DNA from: Phaeobacter gallaeciensis DSM 26640
GTDB taxonomy: Bacteria > Pseudomonadota > Alphaproteobacteria > Rhodobacterales > Rhodobacteraceae
DNA length: 64,000 nucleotides
Direction of reading: 5' to 3'
Assembly (NCBI RefSeq): GCF_000511385.1
Contig: NC_023140.1
Span: forward strand, 1-64,000
The notes below the pieces were generated by a model, which saw only the letters and a list, made by a program, of their open reading frames with translations, was not told the origin of the DNA and did no database searches. Shown one piece after another: positions 33,350 through 42,952 of this stretch. Each line of letters begins with the position of its first letter. The first letter of the stretch is position 1. The position numbers and the translations under genes are program-made.

Positions 33350-34346
33350 GGCCACGGGATCAACAATCGGGCTAGGCAAGCCGGGCAGATCCGCACGCGG
33401 TGCGATCTGCCTGTGCCTGTTGCTTTTGGTGTTGCTGGCGGGGTTGAGCTGCGCGATCGGGGTTAATCAGGCCTCACCGCTTGCGCTGTTGCAGGACCCC
33501 AAGGCGGCGCAGCTGCTGCTGATCAGCCGCATCCCGCGCACACTGGCGGTGATCCTGACCGGAGCCACGATGGCGGTTGCCGGGGTGATCATGCAGCTCC
33601 TGGTGCGCAACCGCTTTGTCGAACCGGGCACCACCGGCACCAATGAGGCGGCCATGCTGGGGTTGCTGGGGGCAACTCTGCTGGCACCCGCGCTGCCGAT
33701 CTTTGCCAAGATGCTATGTGCGGCGGTGGCGGCCTTGCTGGGGACGCTGGTGTTTCTGGCACTGGCCCGGCGCATCCCCCCGCATCAGCCGCTGTTGGTG
33801 CCACTGGTGGGTCTGGTCTATGGGGGCATTCTGGCCGCCGCTGCCGGGTTCATCGCGTTTCAGGCCGATCTGCTGCAATATCTCGCGATCTGGATGAGTG
33901 GCGAATTCTCCGGCGTGCTGTCTGGGCGGTACGAGTTGTTGTGGCTGGCCGGGCTGCTGGCGGGGCTGGCCTATCTGGTGGCGGATCAATTCACCATTGT
34001 GGGGCTGGGCGAGATGGCCAGCCGGGGGCTTGGCCTGCGTTACGGGCAGGTGCTTGGCTTTGGCGTGGTGGTGGTGTCGCTGGTGTCGGCGTTGGTGATC
34101 GTGACTGTTGGTGTTCTGCCCTTTGTCGGGCTGGTGGTGCCCAATCTGGTGTCACGGATCATGGGCGACAACCTGCGTGACAGCCTGCCGGTGGTGGCGG
34201 CGACTGGGGCGGGGTTGCTGCTGGTCTGTGACATGCTGGGCCGATTGCTGCGCGCCCCTTACGAGATCCCGGCGGGCACGGTTTTCGGGCTGTTTGGGGC
34301 GGCGCTGTTTCTGGTGATGCTGCTGCGACGGTCCGCCCATGGCTGA
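33324..34346 (+). CDS. Siderophore ABC transporter permease 1 (FecCD type)
   Basis: Inner-membrane subunit, about 340 aa with nine to ten helices. FecCD hallmarks: SRIPRTLAVILTGATMAVAGVIMQLLVRNRFVEPGTTGTNEAAMLGLLGA, the EFSGVLSGRYELLWLAGLLAG region, LGLRYGQVLGFGVVV, and FVGLVVPNLVSRIMGDNLRDSLPVVAATGAGLLLVCD with the coupling helix. The GTG start at 33324 overlaps the binding-protein gene by 26 bases and has GGAG seven bases upstream; GTG at 33342 is an alternative. It pairs with the next gene as a heterodimeric permease. Confidence 0.9.
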   Translation: MQVLPPVAEATGSTIGLGKPGRSARGAICLCLLLLVLLAGLSCAIGVNQASPLALLQDPKAAQLLLISRIPRTLAVILTGATMAVAGVIMQLLVRNRFVEPGTTGTNEAAMLGLLGATLLAPALPIFAKMLCAAVAALLGTLVFLALARRIPPHQPLLVPLVGLVYGGILAAAAGFIAFQADLLQYLAIWMSGEFSGVLSGRYELLWLAGLLAGLAYLVADQFTIVGLGEMASRGLGLRYGQVLGFGVVVVSLVSALVIVTVGVLPFVGLVVPNLVSRIMGDNLRDSLPVVAATGAGLLLVCDMLGRLLRAPYEIPAGTVFGLFGAALFLVMLLRRSAHG

Positions 34347-35340
34347 GGTAGCTCTGTCGCGCATGAAAGGGCGGCGGCTGGTGCCGCTGGACCGCCGGTT
34401 GCTGGTACTGGTGGGGCTGCTGATTGGTGCGGCTGCCGGTTTCATCAGCTGGGGGTTGCCGTGGTCCGACGGGGTGCCGTCGGCTTATATCCTGCAGCTG
34501 CGGGCAACAAAGCTGGCGGGGCTAATATGTGTCGGTACGGCCATTGGCCTGGCGACGGTGCTGTTTCAAACGCTGAGCAACAACCGGATTCTGACGCCCT
34601 CGATCATGGGATTTGATGCGCTGTTTCTGCTGATGCAGTCGGTCCTAGTGATGATGTTCGGGCTGGCGTCGATGGCCCAGCTGTCGGGGTTTGCGGGGTT
34701 TCTGTTGAATGCCGGCGTGATGATGGCGGCCGCGCTGGTGTTGTTCACCGGTCTGCTGCGGCGCACCCGCGGTGACATCCAGCTGATGATCCTTGTTGGT
34801 GTGGTGATTGCTGTATTGCTGCGCACCCTGGCGGTGTTTCTACAACGGCTGATGGATCCCTCGGCCTTTGCCGTGGTGCAGACGCGGATGTTTGCGCAGT
34901 TCGGCAGTATCGACCGTGGCGCGCTGCTGGCCGCTGCGGTAGTGACCCTGCTGGCGACGCCCTGGCTGTTGCGACGCGCGGCGCTGCTGGATGTGGCCGC
35001 ATTGGGACGCGATCAGGCCCGCAGTCTGGGGGTCAGATACGACCGGCTGCAAATGCAGCTGCTGTGCATTATCGCCGCGCTGGTCTCGGTCTCGACGGCG
35101 CTGGTGGGGCCGATTGCCTTTCTCGGGTTGTTGGTCACCAGCCTCGCTCACAGCCTGATGCAAAGCCATCGGCACGCATTGCTGCTGCCCGCCTCGGCGT
35201 TGATTGCCGCCATTATTCTGGTCGCCGGACAAACCCTGTTTGAGCGGCTTTTGCAGCTCCAATCCAGCCTTGCGATCGTGATTGAATTCTGCGGTGGCCT
35301 GCTGTTCATCCTGTTGCTGCTGAAAGGAAAACTGAGATGA
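34339..35340 (+). CDS. Siderophore ABC transporter permease 2 (FecCD type)
   Basis: Second inner-membrane permease, about 333 aa. Motifs: LRATKLAGLICVGTAIGLATVLFQTLSNNRILTPSIMGFDALFLLMQ, RSLGVRYDRLQMQLLCIIAALVSVSTALVGPIAFLGLLVTSLAHSLMQSHRHALLLPASALIAAIILV. The IMGFDALFLL version of the usual family G-x-x-x-G segment is typical of YclO/FatC-like partners in catechol siderophore importers. It overlaps the first permease by 8 bases and the ATPase gene by 4, so it is translationally coupled on both sides. Confidence 0.9.
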   Translation: MAEVALSRMKGRRLVPLDRRLLVLVGLLIGAAAGFISWGLPWSDGVPSAYILQLRATKLAGLICVGTAIGLATVLFQTLSNNRILTPSIMGFDALFLLMQSVLVMMFGLASMAQLSGFAGFLLNAGVMMAAALVLFTGLLRRTRGDIQLMILVGVVIAVLLRTLAVFLQRLMDPSAFAVVQTRMFAQFGSIDRGALLAAAVVTLLATPWLLRRAALLDVAALGRDQARSLGVRYDRLQMQLLCIIAALVSVSTALVGPIAFLGLLVTSLAHSLMQSHRHALLLPASALIAAIILVAGQTLFERLLQLQSSLAIVIEFCGGLLFILLLLKGKLR

Positions 35341-36095
35341 TCGATGTGACAGGCCTGTCGTTCACGCTGGGGGGTAAACCAATTCTGGACACGGTGGATG
35401 CCTGCCTGCCCGCAGGTCAGATCACCGCGCTGATCGGTCCGAACGGGGCCGGGAAATCGACGTTGCTGAAGCTGATCGCGCAGCAGCTGACGGCAAGCTG
35501 GGGGCGGATCAGCCTGTCGGGATGTGATCTGCGCAGTATCAAACCGGAAGAGCTGGCGCGCCGAATGGCGGTGGTCGGTCAACAGTTGGACGTCGCGAGC
35601 CGGGTGCGAGTGCGCGATCTCGTTGGTTTCGGGCGTTGGCCGCACAGCCGGGGGCGGCTGGGTGCGGAGGATCAGGCCGCCATTGCCGATGCGCTGGCGC
35701 TGTTTGAACTGGAGGATCTGCGCGACCGGTTCCTGGATGAATTGTCCGGCGGTCAGCGGCAACGGGCGTTTATCGCGATGGCCTATGCGCAGGATACCGA
35801 TTGGTTGCTACTGGATGAACCGCTCAACAATCTCGACCTCAACCACGCGCGCAATCTGATGGCGCAGCTGCGGCATCTCGCGGATACCCGCGGCAAGAGC
35901 ATCGTGATCGTGCTGCATGATCTCAACTATGCGATCAGCTGGGCTGATCATGTCGTCGCTCTTGCTGCTGGCCGCGTTGCCTTTGCCGGACCGGTGGCGG
36001 AGGTGGCGACAAGCGAAAGCCTCAGCGCGCTTTATCAGACGCCGGTTGCCCTGCGCGAGGTCGAAGGCCGCCCCATCGCCTGCTATCACGGCTGA
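35337..36095 (+). CDS. Siderophore ABC transporter ATP-binding subunit
   Basis: Cytoplasmic ATPase energising ferric siderophore uptake, about 252 aa. Walker A GPNGAGKST, Q-loop VVGQQLD, signature LSGGQRQRAFIAMA, Walker B WLLLDEPLNNLD and the switch His in VIVLHDLNYAI are all present. The DLVGFGRWPHSRGR segment is characteristic of FecE/YclP-type siderophore ATPases. It starts within the stop of permease 2 (ATGA) with GAAAGGAA upstream, and is the last gene of the importer operon. No ferric-siderophore reductase follows, so iron release probably relies on a reductase elsewhere. Confidence 0.92.
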   Translation: MIDVTGLSFTLGGKPILDTVDACLPAGQITALIGPNGAGKSTLLKLIAQQLTASWGRISLSGCDLRSIKPEELARRMAVVGQQLDVASRVRVRDLVGFGRWPHSRGRLGAEDQAAIADALALFELEDLRDRFLDELSGGQRQRAFIAMAYAQDTDWLLLDEPLNNLDLNHARNLMAQLRHLADTRGKSIVIVLHDLNYAISWADHVVALAAGRVAFAGPVAEVATSESLSALYQTPVALREVEGRPIACYHG

Positions 36096-36192
36096 CGCGG
36101 CCCGCCTGCCCAAGGCTTCTGCGCGGGATTGACGGCGCCCCGGTTGCTGCGGATAGATCCGGGGCAGGACCTGATTGTGAGGGCGCGCCCGG

Positions 36193-37530
36193 ATGAGACG
36201 TATTTACGAACCCCTTGCCTATACCGACCGGCCTATCAGCGGGCGGTATTGGGACCGTTTCCTACCGGATCCGGCGCCACGATACGCGCCGCTGCGGGAC
36301 GAGGTCACGGCAGAATTTGCCGTGATTGGCGGCGGCTACACCGGGTTGTCGGCGGCGCTGACACTGGCGGAGGCCGGGGCCGATGTGGTGCTTCTGGATG
36401 CGCAGCGCCCGGGCTGGGGGGCGTCTGGGCGCAACGGCGGGCTGGTGTCCGTTGGCAGCGCGAAGCTGGCGGATGATGCGATCCTGCGCCGCTATGGGCA
36501 GGCGGATGCGGAACAGTTTTTCGCAGCGGAGCGGGCCGCCGTTGATCTGGTGGAGAGCTATGTGGAGCGGCTGGCGCTGGAGGTCGATCGTCACTCACGC
36601 GGCTATACATTCGTCGCCCACCGCCCCGATCGCCTGACGGAGCTGCATGACTACGGGCAGGAGTACACCCGTCGCTATGGTCTGCCCTATGAGTTTATCC
36701 CGCAGGAAGAGATGGCCGCCCATGGGCTGAACAGCCCGGAGTTTCATGGCGCAGTCAACCTGCCGGTTGGCTTTGCGCTGAACCCGATGAAATTCGTGCT
36801 CGGCCTCACCCGCGCGGTGGAGGCTGCCGGGGTGCGGATGTTCTCCGACACGCCGGTGCAGGCCATCATCCCGGCGGCGGGCGGCTATCTGTTGCAGGGA
36901 CCGAAAGGGCAGGTGCGCGCCCGGCATCTGCTGGTTGCCACCAATGGCTATTCTTCGGATGATCTGCCCGGGGCGCTGGCGGGGCGCTATCTGCCGGTGC
37001 AGTCCAATATCATGGTGACCCGCCCGTTGAGCGAGGCAGAAATTGCTGATCAGGGCTGGTGGAGTGAGCAGATGGTCTGCGACAGCCGCACGCTGCTGCA
37101 TTATCTGCGTCTGTTGCCGGATCGTCGCCTGTTGTTGGGGCTGCGCGGCTCGGTTCGGGTAAGCGAGGAGAATATCGCCGTCACCGAGGCGAAGGCGCGG
37201 GCCGATTTTGACCGGATGTTCCCGGCCTGGCGTGCGGTCGAGACAGAGCATTTCTGGTCCGGCCTCATCTGCATGACCCGCAATCTGGTGCCCTTTGCCG
37301 GGGCGATACCGGGGATGGATAATGCCTTTGCGGCGCTTGGCTATCATGGCAGCGGTGTCTGTATGGCACCTTATGCCGGGGCGCTGATCGCCGATCAGGC
37401 GTTGGGGCGTCACACGCGGCCGCACCCGGATCTGATGCAGCGGCCCCTGCGCCGGTTTGAGCTGGGCCGCTGGCGGCGGTTGTCGCTGCCGCTGGCCTTT
37501 GGCTGGTATCATATCAAGGATCGGCTCTGA
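36193..37530 (+). CDS. FAD-dependent amine/amino-acid oxidoreductase (DAO family)
   Basis: About 445 aa. The FAD-binding Rossmann motif AEFAVIGGGYTGLSAALTLAEAGADVVLLDA is near residue 40, followed by RPGWGASGRNGGLVS, which is typical of the glycine-oxidase/gamma-glutamylputrescine oxidase group of DAO proteins. C-terminal motifs: GLRGSVRVSEENIAV, FWSGLICMTRNLVPFAGAIPGMDNAFAALGYHGSGVCMAPYAGALIADQALG. Substrate is not evident; polyamine or N-methyl amino-acid derivatives are common for this branch. The petrobactin arms need spermidine, but a link to polyamine metabolism here is speculation. It lies about 100 bases after the importer ATPase on the same strand and may be a separate unit. Confidence 0.85.
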   Translation: MRRIYEPLAYTDRPISGRYWDRFLPDPAPRYAPLRDEVTAEFAVIGGGYTGLSAALTLAEAGADVVLLDAQRPGWGASGRNGGLVSVGSAKLADDAILRRYGQADAEQFFAAERAAVDLVESYVERLALEVDRHSRGYTFVAHRPDRLTELHDYGQEYTRRYGLPYEFIPQEEMAAHGLNSPEFHGAVNLPVGFALNPMKFVLGLTRAVEAAGVRMFSDTPVQAIIPAAGGYLLQGPKGQVRARHLLVATNGYSSDDLPGALAGRYLPVQSNIMVTRPLSEAEIADQGWWSEQMVCDSRTLLHYLRLLPDRRLLLGLRGSVRVSEENIAVTEAKARADFDRMFPAWRAVETEHFWSGLICMTRNLVPFAGAIPGMDNAFAALGYHGSGVCMAPYAGALIADQALGRHTRPHPDLMQRPLRRFELGRWRRLSLPLAFGWYHIKDRL

Positions 37531-37623
37531 TCCGATGCCGGATCGGCGCGCAGGTGGCGACGGAGGCTGGCACAGGGCAGCGCAATCCCTAGCGGGCTGA
37601 GCGTGATGCAACATCTGCTTTCA

Positions 37624-38037
37624 TCAGATTGGCCGATGGGTCGCCACAAAAATCCACCATCCCAATATTGGGAAGAGAACAAGCTCAGCGATGAGTGATG
37701 GCGCGATGTCCATGCTGAAGAGCACTCCGGTATCGGCAGCGGACAGCCGCATCACCCCGCCTGTGAACACCATTGCGACGAGTGTCAGCAAGATGGATCG
37801 CATCTGACGCAAGCGCGTGGCGCCAAGGATCATGAGTATGCCAACGGCCATCCAGACACCAGCAATGAACCTGACATGGTTGTCGCGCACGGCGAATATC
37901 TCCAGGTCAGTCACCTCAAGAAACGGGTCTGCGCCCTGCCATCCAAGTGTCTGTATCCCGCCCAGAGCAACATTCAGACCCAGTGCGATAATGATGATCC
38001 CGGTGAGGGTCAAAACTGTTCTCAAGGCGTAGTGCAT
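37624..38037 (-). CDS. Small membrane protein, DUF4345-like
   Basis: About 137 aa with four hydrophobic helices (LRTVLTLTGIIIIALGLNVALGG; FIAGVWMAVGILMILGAT; ILLTLVAMVFTGGVMRLSAAD; SLIAELVLFPILGWWIFVAT). The conserved DNHVRFIAGVW and GGVMRLSA segments fit DUF4345 inner-membrane proteins of unknown function. The ATG at 38037 is chosen; the longer frame to 38124 would run through the TetR operator region. Divergent from a TetR gene with palindromic operators between them, so it is the likely regulated target. Confidence 0.78.
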   Translation of the reverse strand: MHYALRTVLTLTGIIIIALGLNVALGGIQTLGWQGADPFLEVTDLEIFAVRDNHVRFIAGVWMAVGILMILGATRLRQMRSILLTLVAMVFTGGVMRLSAADTGVLFSMDIAPSLIAELVLFPILGWWIFVATHRPI

Positions 38038-38088
38038 GATGGCTCTCTGTCTTGATTGAGGTGTGAGGGCAGAAGCGTGAATAGGTAT

Positions 38089-38146
38089 TATCTTACGCGT
38101 ATAGTTATTGGTCGCGCTTGGCAATTAAAATTATACGCGTATAATT
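38089..38146. promoter_or_regulatory. TetR operator pair between the DUF4345 gene and tetR
   Basis: AATTATACGCGTATAATT at 38129-38146 is a perfect 18-bp palindrome. A weaker copy with the same TACGCGTATA core (TCTTACGCGTATAGTT) spans about 38091-38106, 35-40 bp away. Both lie in the 138-base divergent gap, so they can control both genes. Confidence 0.8.
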
Positions 38147-38175
38147 TATTTTTATGTTGAGAGATGAGCCCTGCC

Positions 38176-38820
38176 ATGACCGGTGATGTGACCAAGCAAG
38201 GGGCAACGCCCAGGCGCGGGCGGCCTGCCTTGTCCGAAGATGCGTTGCAACAGCGCCGGGAGGAGATCACCACCGTAGCCCTGCATCTGTTCATACAGGA
38301 GGGGTTCGCATCGGTTTCGATGCGTCGGCTTGGCAAGGAGGTGGGGCTAACGCCGATGGCGCTCTACAGGTATTTCCCCAGCAAAATGGAGATCCTATCC
38401 ACGATCTGGGCGCATATTCTCGGCGCAGCCTTCAAGGAGGTAGATTCCGCCGCGACGGGCGTGCAGACGCCAGTGGACAGATTGCGCAGCGCCAGCCATT
38501 CCTATGTCGACTACTGGTTCCGCAATATTGACCACTATCACCTTGTCTTCATGAGTTCAGGTGTCAGCAAAAAGGACGTCACCTCATTTGTGTCGCGGGA
38601 GTCCGTGATCGATGCCTATGAGATCTTTTTCAATACTGTCGCCAGCGGGCTGGAGCTTCCGCGCTGTCACGAACGGGTGAAGATCGCAACCGATGGCCTG
38701 ATTTGCCAACTTCACGGGATCATGCATTCGCTGATCACCATGCAGGGGGTTGAGTGGACCCCTCGCGGGCAACTTGTTGATCTGGCTGTCGATAGCGTGG
38801 TGGGGCACATAGACCGGTGA
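38176..38820 (+). CDS. TetR-family transcriptional regulator
   Basis: About 214 aa. An N-terminal helix-turn-helix domain (RRGRPALSEDALQQRREEITTVALHLFIQEGFASVSMRRLGKEVGLTPMALYRYFPSKMEIL) is followed by an all-helical ligand-binding domain with a WHG-type motif region (VDYWFRNIDHYHLVFM). The ATG at 38176 is preferred to that at 38164, which directly abuts the GAGAG ribosome site. It is divergent from the DUF4345 membrane protein and should repress both genes through the two TACGCGTA palindromes. Inducer unknown. Confidence 0.9.
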   Translation: MTGDVTKQGATPRRGRPALSEDALQQRREEITTVALHLFIQEGFASVSMRRLGKEVGLTPMALYRYFPSKMEILSTIWAHILGAAFKEVDSAATGVQTPVDRLRSASHSYVDYWFRNIDHYHLVFMSSGVSKKDVTSFVSRESVIDAYEIFFNTVASGLELPRCHERVKIATDGLICQLHGIMHSLITMQGVEWTPRGQLVDLAVDSVVGHIDR

Positions 38821-38863
38821 CCGTGACAGGATGACGGATGGCCGTCACGCCACAGCTCTTGCG

Positions 38864-39907
38864 TTACATTGTGCGGGGTTCGAGGGCTGTGGTCTCGGAC
38901 TGGCGAAACCGGCGCGGGCGCATGGTTTCGGGGGCCACGCCGCGAAAGGCGCTGCGGCGGATCACGTCGGGGGAATGGCCATAGGTTTCGCGGATATGCT
39001 GGCTGAGGCTTTGATAGCTGCCAAATCCGGTGGCCACAGCAACCTGACGCACCGGAATATCGGTCTGGGTCAGCAGCTGATGGGCGCGCTCCACCCGCAG
39101 CGCGCGATACACGCTGAGCGGTGAGCGGTCGAAATGGCGGGTAAATCGGCGCTGCAGGCAGCGGGTGGAGACATTGAGAGTGTCAGCCAAGGTAGCGACT
39201 GAGAGCGGCACCTCGATGTTGTCCTGCATCACCGCAAGGCATTGGGTGATCAGCGTATCGCCTGCGGATTTCTGTTCAAGGTTCAGGGCAACGCGGCTTT
39301 TGGTCGGGCGTTTGCCGGTATCAAGGCCAAGGTAATGCGCCATGCCATCAGCGGCCAGACGTCCGCAATCGGCGGCAACGATGTCCAGCAGCATCCGCGG
39401 TGTGGCGAAATTGCAGATCGCCGAATGCACCGTGCCGGAGACAGCGGTTGCGGCGCCGTCTTGATCTTGACGCAGGCTGCATTCCCCGGCTGAGGCAAGG
39501 AAATTCGGGTGGATTGCCAGATCATGGTCATCGCCACGCGCCAGCGCATCCAACAGGAACACGGCACCGCCGACAAAGGCGCTGCGGTCTGCCAGTCGCA
39601 TCACCTGATTGACGCGGGCGCGCTCCTTGGGAGACAGCTGCCAGCGGCTGTGAATATCGCCGAGAAACACCACGAGAGAGCGCGGCCGGGCACCGGCTGG
39701 ACCACTGGAGAGCATATCCAGACCACAGACACGCACCCGGTATTGCACCCCGTCCAACAGCTCATTCGCGGCCTCGAACAGATCCAGGATGATCTGGGCG
39801 GAGGAACGCGGCGCGCCTTCGGGAAGGACGACGTCGATGTGGCGCAAGGCGCGGCCATGGGCCAATGCAAAATCGGTATCGCCGTGGTGCGGGGAGTGGA
39901 TGGTCAT
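38864..39907 (-). CDS. GlxA-like AraC-family regulator (DJ-1/PfpI domain plus AraC HTH)
   Basis: About 347 aa. The N-terminal half resembles the DJ-1/PfpI-type amidotransferase fold used as a sensor in GlxA proteins (HIDVVLPEGAPRSSAQIILDLFEAANELL, SLVVFLGDIHSRWQL, AFVGGAVFLLDAL). The C-terminal half is an AraC domain (VPLSVATLADTLNVSTRCLQRRFTRHFDRSPLSVYRALRVERAHQLL...VRQVAVATGFGSYQSLSQHIRETYGHSP). In Pseudomonas, related GlxA-type regulators (GbdR, SouR) respond to glycine betaine, dimethylglycine or sarcosine and switch on their breakdown to glycine. Its place at the 3' end of the gcv genes, 89 bases after gcvP on the same strand, suggests control of glycine or methylated-glycine catabolism (inference). 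Confidence 0.88.
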   Translation of the reverse strand: MTIHSPHHGDTDFALAHGRALRHIDVVLPEGAPRSSAQIILDLFEAANELLDGVQYRVRVCGLDMLSSGPAGARPRSLVVFLGDIHSRWQLSPKERARVNQVMRLADRSAFVGGAVFLLDALARGDDHDLAIHPNFLASAGECSLRQDQDGAATAVSGTVHSAICNFATPRMLLDIVAADCGRLAADGMAHYLGLDTGKRPTKSRVALNLEQKSAGDTLITQCLAVMQDNIEVPLSVATLADTLNVSTRCLQRRFTRHFDRSPLSVYRALRVERAHQLLTQTDIPVRQVAVATGFGSYQSLSQHIRETYGHSPDVIRRSAFRGVAPETMRPRRFRQSETTALEPRTM

Positions 39908-39996
39908 CTGTCTGCCTCTCGTACTGTACGTGGATTGGTCCGGACAGGAGGGCCGCCGGTCGAGACCGGCGACACCTCGGGTCTTGGGAGGGAGGC

Positions 39997-42852
39997 TTAT
40001 TCAGCCGCCTCTGCATAGTCCTCCATCGGAGGGCAGGTGCAGATCAGGTTGCGGTCGCCATAGGCGTTGTCGACGCGGTTCACCGCCGGCCAGTATTTAT
40101 CAACGCCGAGGTTGCCCGGAGGGAAGCAGGCCTGCTCGCGCGAGTAGGGACGATCCCACTCACCAACCAGATCGCGCACCGTGTGTGGGGCGTGCTTCAG
40201 CGGGTTGTTTTCAGCATCGATCTTACCGTCGATGATATCCTGCGCTTCCGACCGGATGGACAGCATGGCTTCGCAGAAGCGGTCCAGCTCATCCTTGGGT
40301 TCGGATTCCGTCGGCTCCACCATCAGCGTGCCAGCCACCGGCCAGGACATGGTCGGCGCGTGGAACCCGCTGTCGATCAGGCGCTTGGCCACATCGTCAA
40401 CGGAGACGCCAGCCTCGTCATTCAGCGGACGGGTGTCCAGAATGCACTCATGCGCCACACGACCGGATTCGGAGGTGTAGAGGATCGGATAGGCATCCTG
40501 CAGACGCGCGGCGATGTAGTTGGCGTTGAGAATTGCCACCTTGGTCGCCTGGGTCAGGCCAGCGCCACCCATCAGCAGGATATACGCCCAGCTGACCGGC
40601 AGGATCGAAGGCGAGCCGAAGGGCGCCGCTGAGACCGGACCCACGGCGGTGCCGTATTCCGGGTGACCCGGCAGGTGCTCGGTCAGATGCGCCTTGACGC
40701 CGATCGGACCCATGCCGGGGCCACCACCGCCATGCGGAATGCAGAAGGTCTTGTGCAGGTTCAGGTGGCTGACGTCGCCGCCAATATCACCCGGACGGGA
40801 CACACCCACCATCGCGTTCATATTGGCGCCATCGATATAGACCTGACCGCCGTGATCATGGGTGATCTGGCAGACCTCCTGAACGGTGGTCTCAAACACG
40901 CCATGGGTGGACGGGTAGGTGATCATGCAGGCCGCAAGGTGGTCAGAGTGTTTCTCTGCCTTCTCGCGGAAATCTGCGACGTCGATGTTGCCGTTGTCGT
41001 CCGCTTTGATCGGAACCACTTTCCAGCCTACCATTTGCGCGGACGCAGGGTTGGTGCCATGAGCCGAGGTTGGGATCAGGCAGACGTTGCGATGCGCTTG
41101 GCCACGCGATGCGTGGTAGTTGCGGATCGTCAGCAGGCCCGCATATTCGCCCTGCGCACCGGAGTTCGGCTGCTGGGAGATCGCATCATAGCCGGTGATC
41201 TGGCACAGCTTGTCGTTCAGATCGGCGATCATCTGGTGGTAGCCCTGCGCCTGATCTTCGGGAACGAAGGGGTGCAGGTTGCCAAATTCCGGCCAGGTGA
41301 CCGGGATCATTTCGATGGTCGCGTTCAGCTTCATGGTGCAGGAGCCAAGCGGGATCATCGCACGGTCCAGCGCCAGGTCGCGGTCGGCTAGACGGCGCAT
41401 GTAGCGGGTGATCTCTGCCTCGGCCCGGTTCTTGTGGAAGATCGGGTGAGTCAGATACTCGCTGTCGCGCAGCATGGCTTCGGGCAGACGGTACTGCTTG
41501 TTGGAGCTGTCGTCCTTGCGCTCGATGCCAAAGGCACCCCAGACGGCCTCGATGGTTTCGGGGCGGGTCTGTTCGTCGAGCGAGATGCCAACCTTGGTTT
41601 CGCCGACGCGGCGCAGGTTGATGCCCCGCTGGACGGCGGCTTCCATGACGGTTTTCTGCAGGTGGCCAACTTCGACGGTGATGGTGTCGAAGAAGACTTC
41701 CGGCTCAACCTTGAACCCGGCCTCTTCCAGACCAGCCGCCAGACGCGCGGTCTTGCGGTGGACGGACTGGGCAATCGCCTTGATGCCATCGGGACCGTGG
41801 TAGACGGCATACATCGACGCGATCACGGCCAGCAGCGCCTGTGCGGTACAGACGTTGGAGTTGGCTTTCTCGCGGCGGATGTGCTGTTCGCGGGTTTGCA
41901 GCGACAGGCGGTAGGCCTTGTTGCCGCGGGCATCGATGGACACGCCGATAATCCGGCCCGGCATCGAGCGTTTCAGCTTGTCCGAAGTCGCCATATAGGC
42001 AGCGTGCGGGCCGCCGTAGCCCATCGGAACGCCAAAACGCTGGGTCGAACCGATGGCGATGTCCGCGCCCATTTCACCGGGGGATTTCAGCAGCGCCAAC
42101 GACAGGATGTCGGCGGCCACAACCGCGATGCCCTTGTGCTCGTGCAGGGCGGCAATCTGGTCGCTGAAGTCGGTGACGTGACCATGGGTGCCGGGATACT
42201 GGAAGATCGCGCCAAAGACGGCGCCCGCATCCAGTTCTGCCGGTTCGGCAACGACAACATCGATGCCCAGAGGCTCGGCGCGGGTCTTGATCACGGCGAC
42301 GGTCTGCGGGTGGCAGTTCTTATCCACGAAGAAGGCCGCGTTATTCGCCTTGGAGCGCGAGCCGCGATGCGCCATCGCCATGGCTTCGGCGGCGGCAGTG
42401 GCTTCGTCGAGCAGCGAGGCATTGGCCACCGGCAGGCCGGTTAAATCGCTGACCATGGTCTGGAAGTTCAACAGCGCTTCAAGACGACCCTGCGAAATCT
42501 CGGGCTGATAGGGCGTGTAAGCCGTGTACCAGGCGGGGTTTTCCAGAATGTTGCGCAGGATCGGGGCGGGTGTGGTGGTGCCGTGGTAGCCCTGACCGAT
42601 CAGGGAGGTCAGCACCTTGTTCTTGCCCGCGATCTCTTTCATGTGGAAGAGCGCATCGCGTTCGGTCATCGCCGGGCCCCAGTCCAGCGCCTCTTTCTGG
42701 CGGATGGCGGACGGCACGGTGGCGTCGATCAGCTCATCGAGGGTGTTGAAGCCGATCACCTTCAGCATATCAGCCATCTCACGCGGGCTGGGCCCGATGT
42801 GGCGGCGATTGGCAAAGTCGTAGGCTTCGTAATCAGTCAGTTTGAAGGCCAT
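39997..42852 (-). CDS. gcvP: Glycine dehydrogenase (decarboxylating), P protein
   Basis: PLP-dependent first step of glycine cleavage: decarboxylates glycine and loads the aminomethyl group on lipoyl-GcvH. 951 aa, normal for the single-chain (alpha2) form with two homologous halves. The PLP lysine is K701 in [22 protein letters not shown]; the glycine-rich loop and [13 protein letters not shown] segment are intact. The N-terminal half starts FANRHIGPS-like ([14 protein letters not shown]). AGGA precedes the ATG. Upstream comes gcvH, with a 100-base gap containing a strong hairpin; downstream is the GlxA-like regulator. Confidence 0.97.
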   Translation of the reverse strand: MAFKLTDYEAYDFANRRHIGPSPREMADMLKVIGFNTLDELIDATVPSAIRQKEALDWGPAMTERDALFHMKEIAGKNKVLTSLIGQGYHGTTTPAPILRNILENPAWYTAYTPYQPEISQGRLEALLNFQTMVSDLTGLPVANASLLDEATAAAEAMAMAHRGSRSKANNAAFFVDKNCHPQTVAVIKTRAEPLGIDVVVAEPAELDAGAVFGAIFQYPGTHGHVTDFSDQIAALHEHKGIAVVAADILSLALLKSPGEMGADIAIGSTQRFGVPMGYGGPHAAYMATSDKLKRSMPGRIIGVSIDARGNKAYRLSLQTREQHIRREKANSNVCTAQALLAVIASMYAVYHGPDGIKAIAQSVHRKTARLAAGLEEAGFKVEPEVFFDTITVEVGHLQKTVMEAAVQRGINLRRVGETKVGISLDEQTRPETIEAVWGAFGIERKDDSSNKQYRLPEAMLRDSEYLTHPIFHKNRAEAEITRYMRRLADRDLALDRAMIPLGSCTMKLNATIEMIPVTWPEFGNLHPFVPEDQAQGYHQMIADLNDKLCQITGYDAISQQPNSGAQGEYAGLLTIRNYHASRGQAHRNVCLIPTSAHGTNPASAQMVGWKVVPIKADDNGNIDVADFREKAEKHSDHLAACMITYPSTHGVFETTVQEVCQITHDHGGQVYIDGANMNAMVGVSRPGDIGGDVSHLNLHKTFCIPHGGGGPGMGPIGVKAHLTEHLPGHPEYGTAVGPVSAAPFGSPSILPVSWAYILLMGGAGLTQATKVAILNANYIAARLQDAYPILYTSESGRVAHECILDTRPLNDEAGVSVDDVAKRLIDSGFHAPTMSWPVAGTLMVEPTESEPKDELDRFCEAMLSIRSEAQDIIDGKIDAENNPLKHAPHTVRDLVGEWDRPYSREQACFPPGNLGVDKYWPAVNRVDNAYGDRNLICTCPPMEDYAEAAE

Positions 42853-42876
42853 GGGAATGTCCTAATTCGTGGTGGT

Positions 42877-42898
42877 CCCGCCGGACCATACCGGCGGG
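42877..42898 (-). other. Intercistronic hairpin between gcvH and gcvP
   Basis: CCCGCCGG (42877-42884) and CCGGCGGG (42891-42898) form a perfect 8-bp stem with a 6-base loop, 25 bases before the gcvP start. There is no T-run, so it is more likely an mRNA-stability or attenuation element than a terminator. Confidence 0.6.
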
Positions 42899-42952
42899 TA
42901 ATCAAGGGAGGGGTCGGGCCAGCACGACAGCCGGCCCGGCCCATCAGCAGGA

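Noticed and set aside
30101..36095. Canonical Fur or RirA boxes in the iron island
   Set aside because: I found palindromes but none that I can match confidently to a known consensus; naming one would be a guess.
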